DNA of 64,000 nt, taken from contig JADCFQ010000008.1 of NCBI GenBank assembly GCA_020249435.1, positions 62,001 through 126,000 of the forward strand, given 5' to 3'. The position numbers were made by a program, and so were the translations under genes. Numbering within the stretch: position 1 is the first letter of the stretch; each line of letters starts with the position of its first letter. The notes beneath the pieces were generated by a model that did not search any database, was not told the origin of the DNA, and was given only the letters and a program-made list of their open reading frames with translations. The stretch comes from Roseomonas sp. Its GTDB lineage: Bacteria; Pseudomonadota; Alphaproteobacteria; Acetobacterales; Acetobacteraceae. Below are positions 46,278-54,234 of this stretch, one piece after another.

Positions 46278-46784
46278 TTATTGGCGATTCATGCGCGCCG
46301 GGTTGTTCATCGAGGTCGAGGCCCCATCGCCAAGGCTGGGCCTGCCAATATTGCCGAATAGCGCCTGGAGGATGTTCCGCTCCGTCCCCGGCACGGGGGT
46401 TTCGCGGGACACCATGCCGACATCGCGCCCATCATCGGGCTTCAATTCGCGAATATCCTGCACCACGCCGCGGCGGTCGAAGCTGATCGCGACAACCACG
46501 CGGTCGCGCAATTCCAGATAACGCCCCGGCATTACCTGGGTATACCCGCTGATGTAGAACCAATTTTCTTCGTCAAAGGTGCCGCGCGCCGTGGGCGGGC
46601 CCAGCAAGGCGAGCACATCCCCACGGGTTTGCACCCCCTTGTTGATCTGCGAGAGCCTTTCCGCATCCACCCGATTGCCGCGCGGCACTGGCGGCGGGGC
46701 CAGCCTTTCGCAGGCGCCAAGCGCCAGCACCGCCAACAGCATCAGGGCGCCCTTGCGGCGCTTGGCGCGCAATTCTTCAGCCAT
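46278..46784 (-). CDS. bamE: Outer membrane assembly factor BamE (SmpA/OmlA lipoprotein)
   Basis: 168 residues from the ATG at 46784 (MAEELRAKRRK). The lipoprotein signal ends in LALGAC with the acylated Cys near residue 25. The BamE domain follows: INKGVQTRGDVLALLGPP, then WFYISGYTQV, and VVVAISFDRRGVVQDI. A tail of about 50 residues extends past the domain, as is common in alphaproteobacteria. It supports beta-barrel insertion as part of the BAM complex. Divergent from the bc1-chaperone gene, as in many alphaproteobacteria. Confidence 0.94.
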   Translation of the reverse strand: MAEELRAKRRKGALMLLAVLALGACERLAPPPVPRGNRVDAERLSQINKGVQTRGDVLALLGPPTARGTFDEENWFYISGYTQVMPGRYLELRDRVVVAISFDRRGVVQDIRELKPDDGRDVGMVSRETPVPGTERNILQALFGNIGRPSLGDGASTSMNNPARMNRQ

Positions 46785-46915
46785 GTCGCGGTTCCCAGCC
46801 CAAGATGCCCTGTTCAAGATTGACCATTCGCCGCTCCGGACCCATGTCCATGTTCTTCGATAGACAGGCTGAGCCTTCGGGGTCAACCGCTAGCTTCCGG
46901 CTTGGAACAGGAACC

Positions 46916-47470
46916 ATGGGTCTACTCAGCGCCTTGCGCCGCCCGCCGCATGAAAGAGCAGGCTTTACCCTTTACGGCGCGGCCGTCGCCGCCGCCCGCG
47001 CGCCCTATTTCTACGTCGATCTTGGCGTGCGCGATTCGGTGGAAGGGCGGCTTGATCTGATCCATCTGCATGCCGCGCTGCTGGTCCGCCGCCTGAGGCG
47101 CGATGCCGATAAGCGCGGCCCCGCCTTGGCCCAGGCCGTGTTCGACGCCATGTTTTCCGACATGGATGTCAATCTCCGCGAAATGGGCGTGAGCGACCTG
47201 GTGGTCGGCAAGCGCGTGCGGGGGTTGTGGGAGGCGTTTCACGGCCGTGCCAGCGCCTATGAAGCCGCTTTGGATGGCGCTGATCCTGCCGCGATGACAG
47301 CGGCTTTGGCACGCAATGTCTGGCGTACGGAAGAAGCCGGCCCTTCAGCCCAGCGCCTTGCACGGATTGCCTTCGCCCAGGCGGAAGCCCTGCAGGCCCA
47401 GGATTTTGCCGACCTGCTAAAAGGTCGGGCACACTTCCTGGCGCCGGAAGCCATTGGCGATGCTGCCTGA
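46916..47470 (+). CDS. Ubiquinol-cytochrome c chaperone (CBP3/UQCC1-like)
   Basis: 184 residues from the ATG at 46916 with AGGAA immediately upstream. The family pattern is present: YGAAVAAARAPYFYVDLGV, HAALLVRRLRR, AQAVFDAMFSDMDVNLREMG and VGKRVRGLWEAFHGR. CBP3-type proteins assist assembly of cytochrome b of the bc1 complex. The next gene (DUF177) overlaps its end by 11 bp. The bamE / chaperone / DUF177 block is an alphaproteobacterial hallmark. Confidence 0.93.
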   Translation: MGLLSALRRPPHERAGFTLYGAAVAAARAPYFYVDLGVRDSVEGRLDLIHLHAALLVRRLRRDADKRGPALAQAVFDAMFSDMDVNLREMGVSDLVVGKRVRGLWEAFHGRASAYEAALDGADPAAMTAALARNVWRTEEAGPSAQRLARIAFAQAEALQAQDFADLLKGRAHFLAPEAIGDAA

Positions 47471-47969
47471 ATTTTCCCGTCGGCAGCTTTTAACAGACCC
47501 GCCCCAGGCTGGCGTCTCGGAAGTGCTGGAAGCTACCCCGCAGGAATGCGCGGCACTTGCCGAGCGCTTCGGGATAGAAGCCTTGCGCCATTTCAGCGCC
47601 CGTTACACTCGCAAACCCTATCCGGGCGGGGGGCTGATGCTGACCGGGCGGATCAAGGCTGAAGCGGCGCAGCTTTGCGTCGTCAGCCTGGAGCCGGTGA
47701 CCGAGCATTTGGACAAGCCCTTCACCCTGGTTGTACTGCCGCCCGAGGCCACGCCTTCCGAAGACCCGGATGGGCCCGATGAGATCGAGGCCGACGCGAC
47801 CGGCCATTTCGACCTGGGGGAGGCTTTGGCCGAGGAACTGTCCCTCTCGCTCAACCCCTATCCCCGCGCCGCCGGGGCGCATTTGCCGGCGGGCCTCGAC
47901 GAAGAAGCCGAGGAAGCCCCGCGCAACCCCTTCGCCAAGCTGGCGGCACTGCGTGGCGGCAAAGCCTAA
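47460..47969 (+). CDS. DUF177 (YceD-like) protein
   Basis: 169 residues from the ATG at 47460; a TTG two codons upstream is an alternative. It has the acidic second half and C-terminal NPFAKLAALRGGK motif of DUF177 proteins, whose relative YceD is linked to ribosomal RNA processing. Unlike canonical members it lacks a visible zinc-ligand cysteine cluster. In many alphaproteobacteria plsX-fabH follow this gene; here a DNA glycosylase overlaps its end by 17 bp. Confidence 0.9.
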   Translation: MLPEFSRRQLLTDPPQAGVSEVLEATPQECAALAERFGIEALRHFSARYTRKPYPGGGLMLTGRIKAEAAQLCVVSLEPVTEHLDKPFTLVVLPPEATPSEDPDGPDEIEADATGHFDLGEALAEELSLSLNPYPRAAGAHLPAGLDEEAEEAPRNPFAKLAALRGGKA

Positions 47970-48624
47970 CGCCTCCCTTAGGGTTCTTGCAGGCGATGCG
48001 CCTGATTGGGCCGCGCCAGCCCTGACGGCATTGGCCGAGCTTGACCCGCTGATCGCCGCCATCCCGGAACGCGCTGGCATGCTTCCCTGGCGCCGGCGTG
48101 AAGCGGGCTTCCCTGGGCTGCTGCGGAGCCTTTGCGGGCAGATGATCTCCAACCAGGCGGCCACCGCCATTTGGGGCCGGCTTGCCAGCCTGCCGGGGGC
48201 GACCACGCCCGAGGGGCTATTGGCGCTGAATGATGAGGCATTGCGCGAGGCGGGCCTATCGCGCCCGAAATGCCGCCATGCGCGCGCCCTGGCTGAGGTT
48301 TTCGCCGCGGGCGAGCTTTCGGCGGAAGGCTTGGCCGCCTTGCCGGATGAGGCAGCCGTGGCGGCCATTGCTGCCATTCCGGGCTTTGGGCCCTGGACGG
48401 CGGAGGTGCATTTGCTCTTTGGACTGGATCGGCCGGATATCTTCCCCTCGGGCGATTTGGCGCTGGCGGCATCTTTGGCGGCGCTGCGCGGCTTGCCTGG
48501 GCGGCCAAGCCCGAAGGAATTGGCCGTGATTGCCCATGGCTGGCGGCCCTGGAGGTCCATGGCGGCGCGGCTTTTATGGCATCATTGGCGCCACGTGACG
48601 GGCCGCCCGGCGGGGGAAGGGTAG
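47953..48624 (+). CDS. DNA-3-methyladenine glycosylase II-type (HhH-GPD) protein 2
   Basis: 223 residues if the GTG at 47953 is the start; no ATG lies in frame before the conserved part, and this start overlaps the DUF177 stop by 17 bp. Motifs: LCGQMISNQAATAIWGRL (about 62-79), helix-hairpin-helix IAAIPGFGPWTAEVHLL and catalytic Asp168 in FPSGDLALAAS; the HGWRPWRSMAARLLW tail matches AlkA. It should remove alkylated bases. It is a different branch from the paralogue at 34975 (PVDDFG against PSGDLAL). Confidence 0.9.
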   Translation: MAAKPNASLRVLAGDAPDWAAPALTALAELDPLIAAIPERAGMLPWRRREAGFPGLLRSLCGQMISNQAATAIWGRLASLPGATTPEGLLALNDEALREAGLSRPKCRHARALAEVFAAGELSAEGLAALPDEAAVAAIAAIPGFGPWTAEVHLLFGLDRPDIFPSGDLALAASLAALRGLPGRPSPKELAVIAHGWRPWRSMAARLLWHHWRHVTGRPAGEG

Positions 48625-48634
48625 GGGGCGCGCT

Positions 48635-49621
48635 TCAATCCGCCGTGGCGCCGGCGTCCCTGACAATCTCGGCCCAAATCGGCATTTCCGCCTGCACGAA
48701 GCGGCCAAATTCTTCCGGGCTTTCGCTGGGTAGCGCTTGCAACCCTTCCTGGGCGAAGCGCGCCTGCACGGCTTGCTGCGCCAGCACGGCGCGGAGGGCG
48801 CTGAACATCCGGTCTCGGATCGGGTTTGGCAAACGTGCAGCGGTCCAAACGCCCCACCAGCCGGTGATATCAAGCGCGGGCAGCCCTGCCGCTTCGCTGC
48901 CCGGCACATCGGGAATGACCGGCGATGGTAAGCGCGTGCTGAGAGACAGCGCCTTCAGCGTGCCGGCGCGGATTTGCGGTAGTGCCACAGGCGGTGTGCC
49001 GACCAGGATTTGCACATCTCCGGCCAGCACTGCTTGCAGCGAAGGCGCACCGCCGCGGAAGGGCACATGCGTAATGTCCTGCCCTGTCACTTTCGCAAGC
49101 TTGGCGCCGACCAAATGGCTTGGTGTGCCGATGCCAGGTGTTGCGTAATTCCAGCGCCCCGGTTGCGCGCGCATCCGCGCTGCGAGGTCCGCCAGGTTGT
49201 TGATGCCGGCATCGGCGCGGACGGCGATGATCAACGGCAGATCGCTCACGCGCGTGATCGGCGTGAAATCATTGATGGGATCGAAGGGCAGGCGGCGATA
49301 CATCGCCGGGTTCACCGCATGGGTGAAATTGCCGCCGAGCAGAATGGTGTAGCCATCCGGCTCGCTCCGCGCGACATGTTCGGCCGCGATATTGGAACCG
49401 GCGCCGGGGCGGTTATCCACGATGATGGTGGCACCGCCCAATTCGCGCGCGAGGGGATCGCTGAGCGTCCGCGCGAGGAAATCGCCAGAACCACCGGGCG
49501 GGAAGCCAACCACCAGCCGGATGGGGCGCCCCGCGGGCCAGGCAGCGCCGGATTGCGCGGCAGCGTGCCGGGATGCGGCAAAGGCGAGGGGCGTGGCGAG
49601 GAGCGTTCTGCGGTGGAGCAT
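48635..49621 (-). CDS. Bug/TctC-family periplasmic binding protein (6 of 9)
   Basis: 328 residues. Signal MLHRRTLLATPLAFAASRHA with twin arginine, cleavage near AAQS. Marks PIRLVVGFPPGGSGDFLAR, RPGAGSNIAAEH, DGYTILLGG and HVPFRGGAPSLQAVLAGD. It is convergent with the glycosylase gene, 10 bp apart, and divergent from the lipoprotein gene, 162 bp away. The gene stands alone; no permease partner nearby. Confidence 0.92.
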   Translation of the reverse strand: MLHRRTLLATPLAFAASRHAAAQSGAAWPAGRPIRLVVGFPPGGSGDFLARTLSDPLARELGGATIIVDNRPGAGSNIAAEHVARSEPDGYTILLGGNFTHAVNPAMYRRLPFDPINDFTPITRVSDLPLIIAVRADAGINNLADLAARMRAQPGRWNYATPGIGTPSHLVGAKLAKVTGQDITHVPFRGGAPSLQAVLAGDVQILVGTPPVALPQIRAGTLKALSLSTRLPSPVIPDVPGSEAAGLPALDITGWWGVWTAARLPNPIRDRMFSALRAVLAQQAVQARFAQEGLQALPSESPEEFGRFVQAEMPIWAEIVRDAGATAD

Positions 49622-49783
49622 GGGTTTCTCCCGGTGGCGTTTTTGCTGGGCCTATATGGCAGGCCGATCCCAAGTCTGACAGGCTGGCGCGGCATGATCA
49701 ATCGGGCGGCTTGCGGCGCTCCGGGCATTGCGAGAAGATGGGTTGGTTGCGATAATGCAAAAAAATTCTGGGAGAGATATTCG

Positions 49784-50386
49784 ATGAAGCGTTCTAGCCG
49801 ACTGCCGCTGCTGCTGCTTACCATGGCAAGCCTCTCGGCTTGCGCAACCGTGACCAGCGGAACCGATCATACGCTGTTGGTAGAAAGTGATCCCGCCGGC
49901 GCAACCTGCATATTGCAGCCGCAAGGCGCCAGTATTGGTGCGGTCAACCCGACACCCGGTTCCGTCCGCATCAGCAAATCACGCCATGACATTTCGGTGA
50001 ATTGCGAAAAGGCTGATCACGAGGCGACCAGCCGCACCGTGACTGCCGGGTTCCAATCCATGACGCTCGGCAATATCTTGATTGGTGGCGTCATAGGTGT
50101 GGCCGCCGATTTGGCTTCTGGCGCTGCCATCACCTATCCCGATTCGGTTAAGGTTGGTCTCTGGCCGCGCAGCTTTCGGACTGCAGCGGCACGCGATGCA
50201 TTTTTTGAGGGGCGCTTGGCAGATACCCGCGCTGATTTCGCCAAACAAATTCAAAGTGCCGAAGGCGCCTGTGGTGGTTCGACGGACCAAAACTGCCTGC
50301 AACGCCTTCGTGAGCTGCGCCTTCAGGAACAGGAGGAAATCCGCTGCATTGAGGAGCGGCGCACGACAATCCCGGTCGGGACTTGA
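49784..50386 (+). CDS. Putative lipoprotein with a PEGA-like segment
   Basis: 200 residues from the ATG at 49784, with GGGAGAG upstream. The signal ends in ASLSACA, a lipobox with Cys near residue 18. The mature N-terminus LLVESDPAGATCIL and a following SVRISKSRHDISVNC resemble a PEGA-type beta repeat. A glycine-rich hydrophobic stretch LGNILIGGVIGVAADLASGA near 105-125 may dip into a membrane, and the C-terminus is charged with two cysteine pairs. Function unknown; probably an envelope lipoprotein. A 10-bp hairpin follows the stop. Confidence 0.82.
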   Translation: MKRSSRLPLLLLTMASLSACATVTSGTDHTLLVESDPAGATCILQPQGASIGAVNPTPGSVRISKSRHDISVNCEKADHEATSRTVTAGFQSMTLGNILIGGVIGVAADLASGAAITYPDSVKVGLWPRSFRTAAARDAFFEGRLADTRADFAKQIQSAEGACGGSTDQNCLQRLRELRLQEQEEIRCIEERRTTIPVGT

Positions 50387-50396
50387 AAATCATTTG

Positions 50397-50419
50397 GGGC
50401 AATTCCTGTGGGATTGCCC
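50397..50419 (+). terminator. Terminator-like hairpin after the lipoprotein gene
   Basis: GGGCAATTCC (50397-50406), loop TGT and GGGATTGCCC (50410-50419) pair over 10 bp with one G-T. There is no T-run behind it, so termination would be weak or need Rho. The remaining gap up to 50580 shows no gene. Confidence 0.45.
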
Positions 50420-50580
50420 ACCCCCAGCCGAGGTGAGGCCGATCTGCAGGCGCTTCCTGCCAACGGCCGCGTTGTCGCAACATGAGCGAAGGGACTGTTC
50501 CGAAGGGCTGGAAGGTGCCCCGCGCAAACATTTGTGGCTGCGCTTAAACCGGGCTTGCCACAAAACGCTGCCCCCCGCCC

Positions 50581-51543
50581 TCAATCCACCCGAATATTCC
50601 CATCACGAATCACACGCGCCCATCTTTCGCGATCGGTTGCGATGAAATCTCGAAAGGCTTCCTGCGTCATCGGTGCCGGTTCAGTGCCCTGCGCCACCAG
50701 CCGCGCACGAAAGGCTTCGCGGGCGAGTGATGCATTCACTTCCCGATGCAGCCGATCAATGATGGCAGCGGGCGTGCCGGCCGGCGCCATCAGGCCGTAG
50801 AAGCCCACACCTTCGTAGCCGGCGACACCAGATTCAGCGATGGTCGGCACATCAGGCAAGGCAGGATCTCGCCGCGCGGTGGTTACCGCAATGGCGCGCA
50901 CGCGCCCGCCCTGGATATGCGGCAGTGCGGTTGGCATCGTATCAAACATCATGGCAAGCCGCCCGCCGATGGTGTCCACCATGGCAGGGCCAGTGCCGCG
51001 ATAGGGCACATGGGTGATGTCCACACCGGTCATTTGCTTCAGTAATTCCATGAACAAATGCTGCGCGCTGCCCGTGCCGCTTGAACCGTAATTCAATTCA
51101 CCCGGCTTGGCCCGCGCCATGGCCAGCAATTCGCCCAAATTGCGCGCCGGCACAGAAGGATGCACCACCAGAACGGAAGCGACCGTGGAGATCATGGCAA
51201 TCGGCACCAGATCACGCGCGGGATCATAGGCCAGACGCAACAGCGCTGGATTGATCGCAAGTGGCCCGGTGGAGCCCATCAGCAGCGTATAACCATCGGG
51301 GGCACTGCGCACGACCGCTTCCGTGCCAACGGAACCACCAGCCCCGGTGCGGTTTTCGACCACCACGGATTGGCGTAGCGCGGGTGTCAGTTCCTCGGCC
51401 ATATTGCGCGCCAGCACATCGGCTGCACCGCCCGGCGGAAAGGGCGAGATCAATCGAAGGCTGCGCGCAGGCCAGGCTTCCTGCGCGGAAGCAATGGCGG
51501 GAAAGGCAAACAGCCCGGCAAGGGCAGCGCGTCTTGTTGTCAT
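50581..51543 (-). CDS. Bug/TctC-family periplasmic binding protein (7 of 9)
   Basis: 320 residues from the ATG at 51543 (MTTRRAALAGLFAFPAI), with cleavage near ASAQE; ten upstream in-frame residues would mask the twin-arginine signal. Marks [36 protein letters not shown] and HVPYRGTGPAMVDTIGG. Divergent from the Old Yellow Enzyme gene 111 bp away, which could be regulated with it. It is similar in style to the Bug at 56110 (both have the [10 protein letters not shown] motif). Confidence 0.92.
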   Translation of the reverse strand: MTTRRAALAGLFAFPAIASAQEAWPARSLRLISPFPPGGAADVLARNMAEELTPALRQSVVVENRTGAGGSVGTEAVVRSAPDGYTLLMGSTGPLAINPALLRLAYDPARDLVPIAMISTVASVLVVHPSVPARNLGELLAMARAKPGELNYGSSGTGSAQHLFMELLKQMTGVDITHVPYRGTGPAMVDTIGGRLAMMFDTMPTALPHIQGGRVRAIAVTTARRDPALPDVPTIAESGVAGYEGVGFYGLMAPAGTPAAIIDRLHREVNASLAREAFRARLVAQGTEPAPMTQEAFRDFIATDRERWARVIRDGNIRVD

Positions 51544-51654
51544 GGACGGATCCTTCTTTGGGCGTGCAGCCATGGTGTGGGCGATCCGGCAAGGCTTGAC
51601 GCCGGGGTTTGAAGGGCCAGACTAGCTTTGAAGTTCTTCTCAAGGAAGCCCAGC

Positions 51655-52824
51655 ATGTCCATGCCTTTGCTTTTCACACCCATCACCCTGCGGTCTGTGA
51701 CGCTGCCCAATCGCGTGGCACTTTCGCCGCTTTGCATGTATTCGGCCAAGGACGGTCTTGCGAATGGTTTTCATTTTTCGCATCTGACAGCGGTGGCGCG
51801 GGGCCGTGCCGGGTTGATTTTTACCGAGGCAACCGCAGTTGCGCCGGAAGGGCGCATCACTCATGGCTGCTGCGGGCTTTGGAATGATGCGCAGGTCGAA
51901 GCCTATCGCCCCATCGTGGATGCCATCATCGGCTTTGGGTCTGTGCCCGCAATTCAAATTGCCCATGCCGGGCGCAAGGCTTCCGTGCAGCCGCCCTGGA
52001 AGGGCAGCACGCCGCTCCGTGCCGAGGATGCCGCGACGGGATCTCCGCCTTGGGAATGTTTCGGCCCCACGGCGGAACCGGTCGGCCCCGGCTGGCATGC
52101 ACCAACTGCGATGACAGAAGCGAAAATCCAGGAAACCGTGCAAGCCTTCGCCGCTACTGCTGTGCGCGCGGCCAAGGCAGGGTTTCGCGTGCTGGAAATC
52201 CATGGCGCGCATGGGTACCTGATACAATCTTTCCTCTCGCCCATCTCGAACAAACGCAATGATCGCTATGGCGGGGACCTTGCCGGGCGCATGCGCTTTG
52301 CCTTGGAAGTGACCGAAGCGGTGCGCGCCGCCTGGCCCGCTGATCTGCCGCTGTTCTTCCGCATCTCTGCCGTTGATGGCCCCGCTGAGGGCTGGAGCCT
52401 TGATGACTCCGGTGTGCTGGCCAAGGAATTGAAGGCGCGCGGTGTGGATGTGGTGGATTGCTCGGCTGGTGGCGTCTCCGGTGCGCCCGCCTTCCGCGCC
52501 AATGATGCGGGCCAGCCGCTGCGCACCCGTGCGGAACGTCCGCCAGGCTTCCAGGTGCCTTATGCCGAACGCGTGCGGCGTGATGCGGGTGTGGCGACCA
52601 TGGCGGTTGGCGTGATTATCGCGGGCGATCAGGCAGAGGCGATCTTGCAGGAAGGCCGCGCTGATCTGATCGCGGTTGGGCGCGAATTGATGTATGATCC
52701 TTATTGGACCTTGAAGGCCGCCGAGAGCCTGGGTTGTGATCCGGGTGCGAAACTGTGGCCCGATAACTATGGCTGGGCCATTCAGCGCCGCGCGGAAATC
52801 ATGGCGGCGGCGGGGCGGCGGTAG
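51655..52824 (+). CDS. Old Yellow Enzyme family NADH:flavin oxidoreductase (YqjM type)
   Basis: 389 residues from the ATG at 51655 (MSMPLLFTPITLRS) with AAGGAAG upstream. FMN barrel features of the YqjM class: regulatory Cys in SPLCMYSA, IQIAHAGRKAS, the substrate-binding pair in HGAHGYLIQSFLSP, and KRNDRYGG. Such enzymes reduce activated C=C bonds of enones, maleimides or nitro compounds with NADPH. The neighbours are Bug genes on both sides, so it may act on an imported unsaturated acid. That link is inferred. Confidence 0.93.
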   Translation: MSMPLLFTPITLRSVTLPNRVALSPLCMYSAKDGLANGFHFSHLTAVARGRAGLIFTEATAVAPEGRITHGCCGLWNDAQVEAYRPIVDAIIGFGSVPAIQIAHAGRKASVQPPWKGSTPLRAEDAATGSPPWECFGPTAEPVGPGWHAPTAMTEAKIQETVQAFAATAVRAAKAGFRVLEIHGAHGYLIQSFLSPISNKRNDRYGGDLAGRMRFALEVTEAVRAAWPADLPLFFRISAVDGPAEGWSLDDSGVLAKELKARGVDVVDCSAGGVSGAPAFRANDAGQPLRTRAERPPGFQVPYAERVRRDAGVATMAVGVIIAGDQAEAILQEGRADLIAVGRELMYDPYWTLKAAESLGCDPGAKLWPDNYGWAIQRRAEIMAAAGRR

Positions 52825-52883
52825 ACCAAGCGAAGCTTCGTTTTTTTACTGCAATGGCGCAAAAATTGCTGCAACATCGCGCC

Positions 52884-53858
52884 ATGAAAAGACGCAGCCT
52901 GCTTGCCGGCCTTGGTGCCGGCCTTCTCGCCCAGCCTGGCGCCGCTTCGGCCCAGGCTTGGGCGCCCAGCCGCCCCGTGACGATCATTCTGGGCTTCCCG
53001 CCAGGTGGCGCTTCAGATGCCGCCATGCGCATCATGCAGCCTGTTTTGCAGGCGGCCTTGGGCCAGCCGGTGGTGATTGATAACCGTGCCGGTGCGGGCG
53101 GCAATATCGGTGCCCAGGCGGTGGCGCGCGCCGCACCTGATGGGCATACAATCGGTTCGGCCAATATCGGTACACTCGCGGTCAATCCTGCCTTGGTGCG
53201 CAATATGGGCTTTGATCCCATGACGGATCTGATGCCGATTTCCACCATCTTTAACGCCGTGAATGTGCTGGTCTGCCCGGCCAATCGGCCTTTCAGATCG
53301 GTTGCTGACATCATTGCCGCCGCCAAGGCGCGGCCCGAGACCATCAGCTATGGCACGGGCGGTGTTGGCTCGCCCGGGCATCTTTGCGGCATCTTGTTCG
53401 ATCATATCGCGGGCACACGCACCGTGCCGGTGCCGTATCGTGGTGGTGGGCCGCAAATGCTGGCCCTTGTCGCGGGTGAGCATGATTTCGGCTTTTCGCC
53501 GATGGGCACGGTGTTGACGCATGTGCAGGCCGGCACCATTCGCGCCTTGGGTGTCGCCACCAAAACGCGTGCGCGTGAATTGCCCGATGTGCCAAGCATG
53601 ATCGAAGCCGGGCTGCCGGATTTTGAGGTGCTGAATTGGGATGGCTTTGTGGTGCCCGCCGGCACGCCCGCGCCCATCCGCACGCGGCTGGGTGAGGTGA
53701 TTCGCGCTGCTTTGACTGATCCTGGCTTGATTGCGGATTTTCAGCGTCGCGGGCTGGAAGCCTGGCCGAGTACGGAAGCCGCCTTCGCGGCGCAATTGGC
53801 GGCCGATTCGGCGAAGTGGCAGCCGCTGATCCGCGCGGCGGGGATTGAACCGAGCTAA
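52884..53858 (+). CDS. Bug/TctC-family periplasmic binding protein (8 of 9)
   Basis: 324 residues from the ATG at 52884 (MKRRSLLAGLGAGLLAQPG), cleavage near AASAQ, twin arginine. Marks PVTIILGFPPGGASDAAMR, RAGAGGNIGAQA, DGHTIG and PVPYRGGGPQMLALVAGE. It follows the Old Yellow Enzyme by 59 bp on the same strand, with a T-run at 52841-52847 between them. Followed by a 368-bp gap with structured and repeat sequence. Confidence 0.92.
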   Translation: MKRRSLLAGLGAGLLAQPGAASAQAWAPSRPVTIILGFPPGGASDAAMRIMQPVLQAALGQPVVIDNRAGAGGNIGAQAVARAAPDGHTIGSANIGTLAVNPALVRNMGFDPMTDLMPISTIFNAVNVLVCPANRPFRSVADIIAAAKARPETISYGTGGVGSPGHLCGILFDHIAGTRTVPVPYRGGGPQMLALVAGEHDFGFSPMGTVLTHVQAGTIRALGVATKTRARELPDVPSMIEAGLPDFEVLNWDGFVVPAGTPAPIRTRLGEVIRAALTDPGLIADFQRRGLEAWPSTEAAFAAQLAADSAKWQPLIRAAGIEPS

Positions 53859-54226
53859 AGGCTTGACTGAGAGCGCTTGGCGTCAAGTGCCAAGTGCAAG
53901 CCTCGGGCGCCCCGAATATGCTGCACTTCATGCCCTCGCGCCTTTTTCGGGGAAGCCCTTCAAACCGAAGCCTGCTGGGGGCGCCTTGAGGCTTAAAATC
54001 GGGAAAAAATGATAAATGAATTCAGCATTTTTTAAGCTTACTGGCGGAGAGGTTGCGTCCGGGTTCGAGCCGTCTCTGCCCGCGCATCCTCTCTGAACTT
54101 ACCAAAGGCTCTCGCTGCCGATACGCATCAGGGCGATGATGTGAACCTGTAAGCCTGACGTAATCACAGGAACCGGCCTCCGGCAAACCGTGCACAAGGC
54201 CTTGCGCATGCACGCGCCCTGCGCAT
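53859..54226. other. 368-bp intergenic region with hairpins and a tRNA-derived repeat
   Basis: No gene is supported here. Just after the Bug stop, AGGCTTG (53859-53865) pairs with CAAGCCT (53897-53903) around an inner CTTGGC / GCCAAG stem (53876-53881, 53889-53894). An A/T-rich patch lies at 54003-54040, the 12-bp tRNA-Ser repeat at 54041-54052, and a GC-rich structured stretch from 54132 into the end of the LysR gene. A minus-strand frame of 88 codons (54022-54288) crosses the LysR end and has no recognisable features. Confidence 0.7.
54041..54052. repeat. Left 12-bp direct repeat of the tRNA-Ser 3' end (possible att site)
   Basis: CTGGCGGAGAGG is identical to 57144-57155, which is the 3' end plus one flanking base of the tRNA-Ser gene, in the same orientation. 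An A/T-rich patch adjoins it on the left. The bases to its right also hold a CTCGAA-type T-loop-like trace on the minus strand but do not form a tRNA. Confidence 0.5.
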
Positions 54227-54234
54227 TCATCGCC
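54132..54234 (-). other. Possible structured RNA at the 3' end of the LysR gene
   Basis: An 8-bp perfect stem, GGCGATGA (54132-54139) with TCATCGCC (54227-54234), encloses 87 bases holding three local hairpins: CCTGT / ACAGG (54146-54150, 54166-54170), CCGG / CCGG around CCT, and CGTGCA / TGCACG (54189-54194, 54209-54214). The closing stem includes the LysR stop codon. No known RNA family was recognised, and such pairings can arise by chance in GC-rich DNA. Confidence 0.3.

Noticed and set aside
52831-52847. CGAAGCTTCG followed by seven T after the Old Yellow Enzyme gene
   Set aside because: The palindrome can form only a very short stem with a tight loop; too weak to call a terminator.
54035-54085. 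A possible tRNA or tmRNA fragment around the left repeat (minus strand CTCGAACCCGG ... CCTCTCCGCCAG)
   Set aside because: T-stem bases do not pair and spacing to the acceptor strand is five bases too long; kept only as a possible att site.
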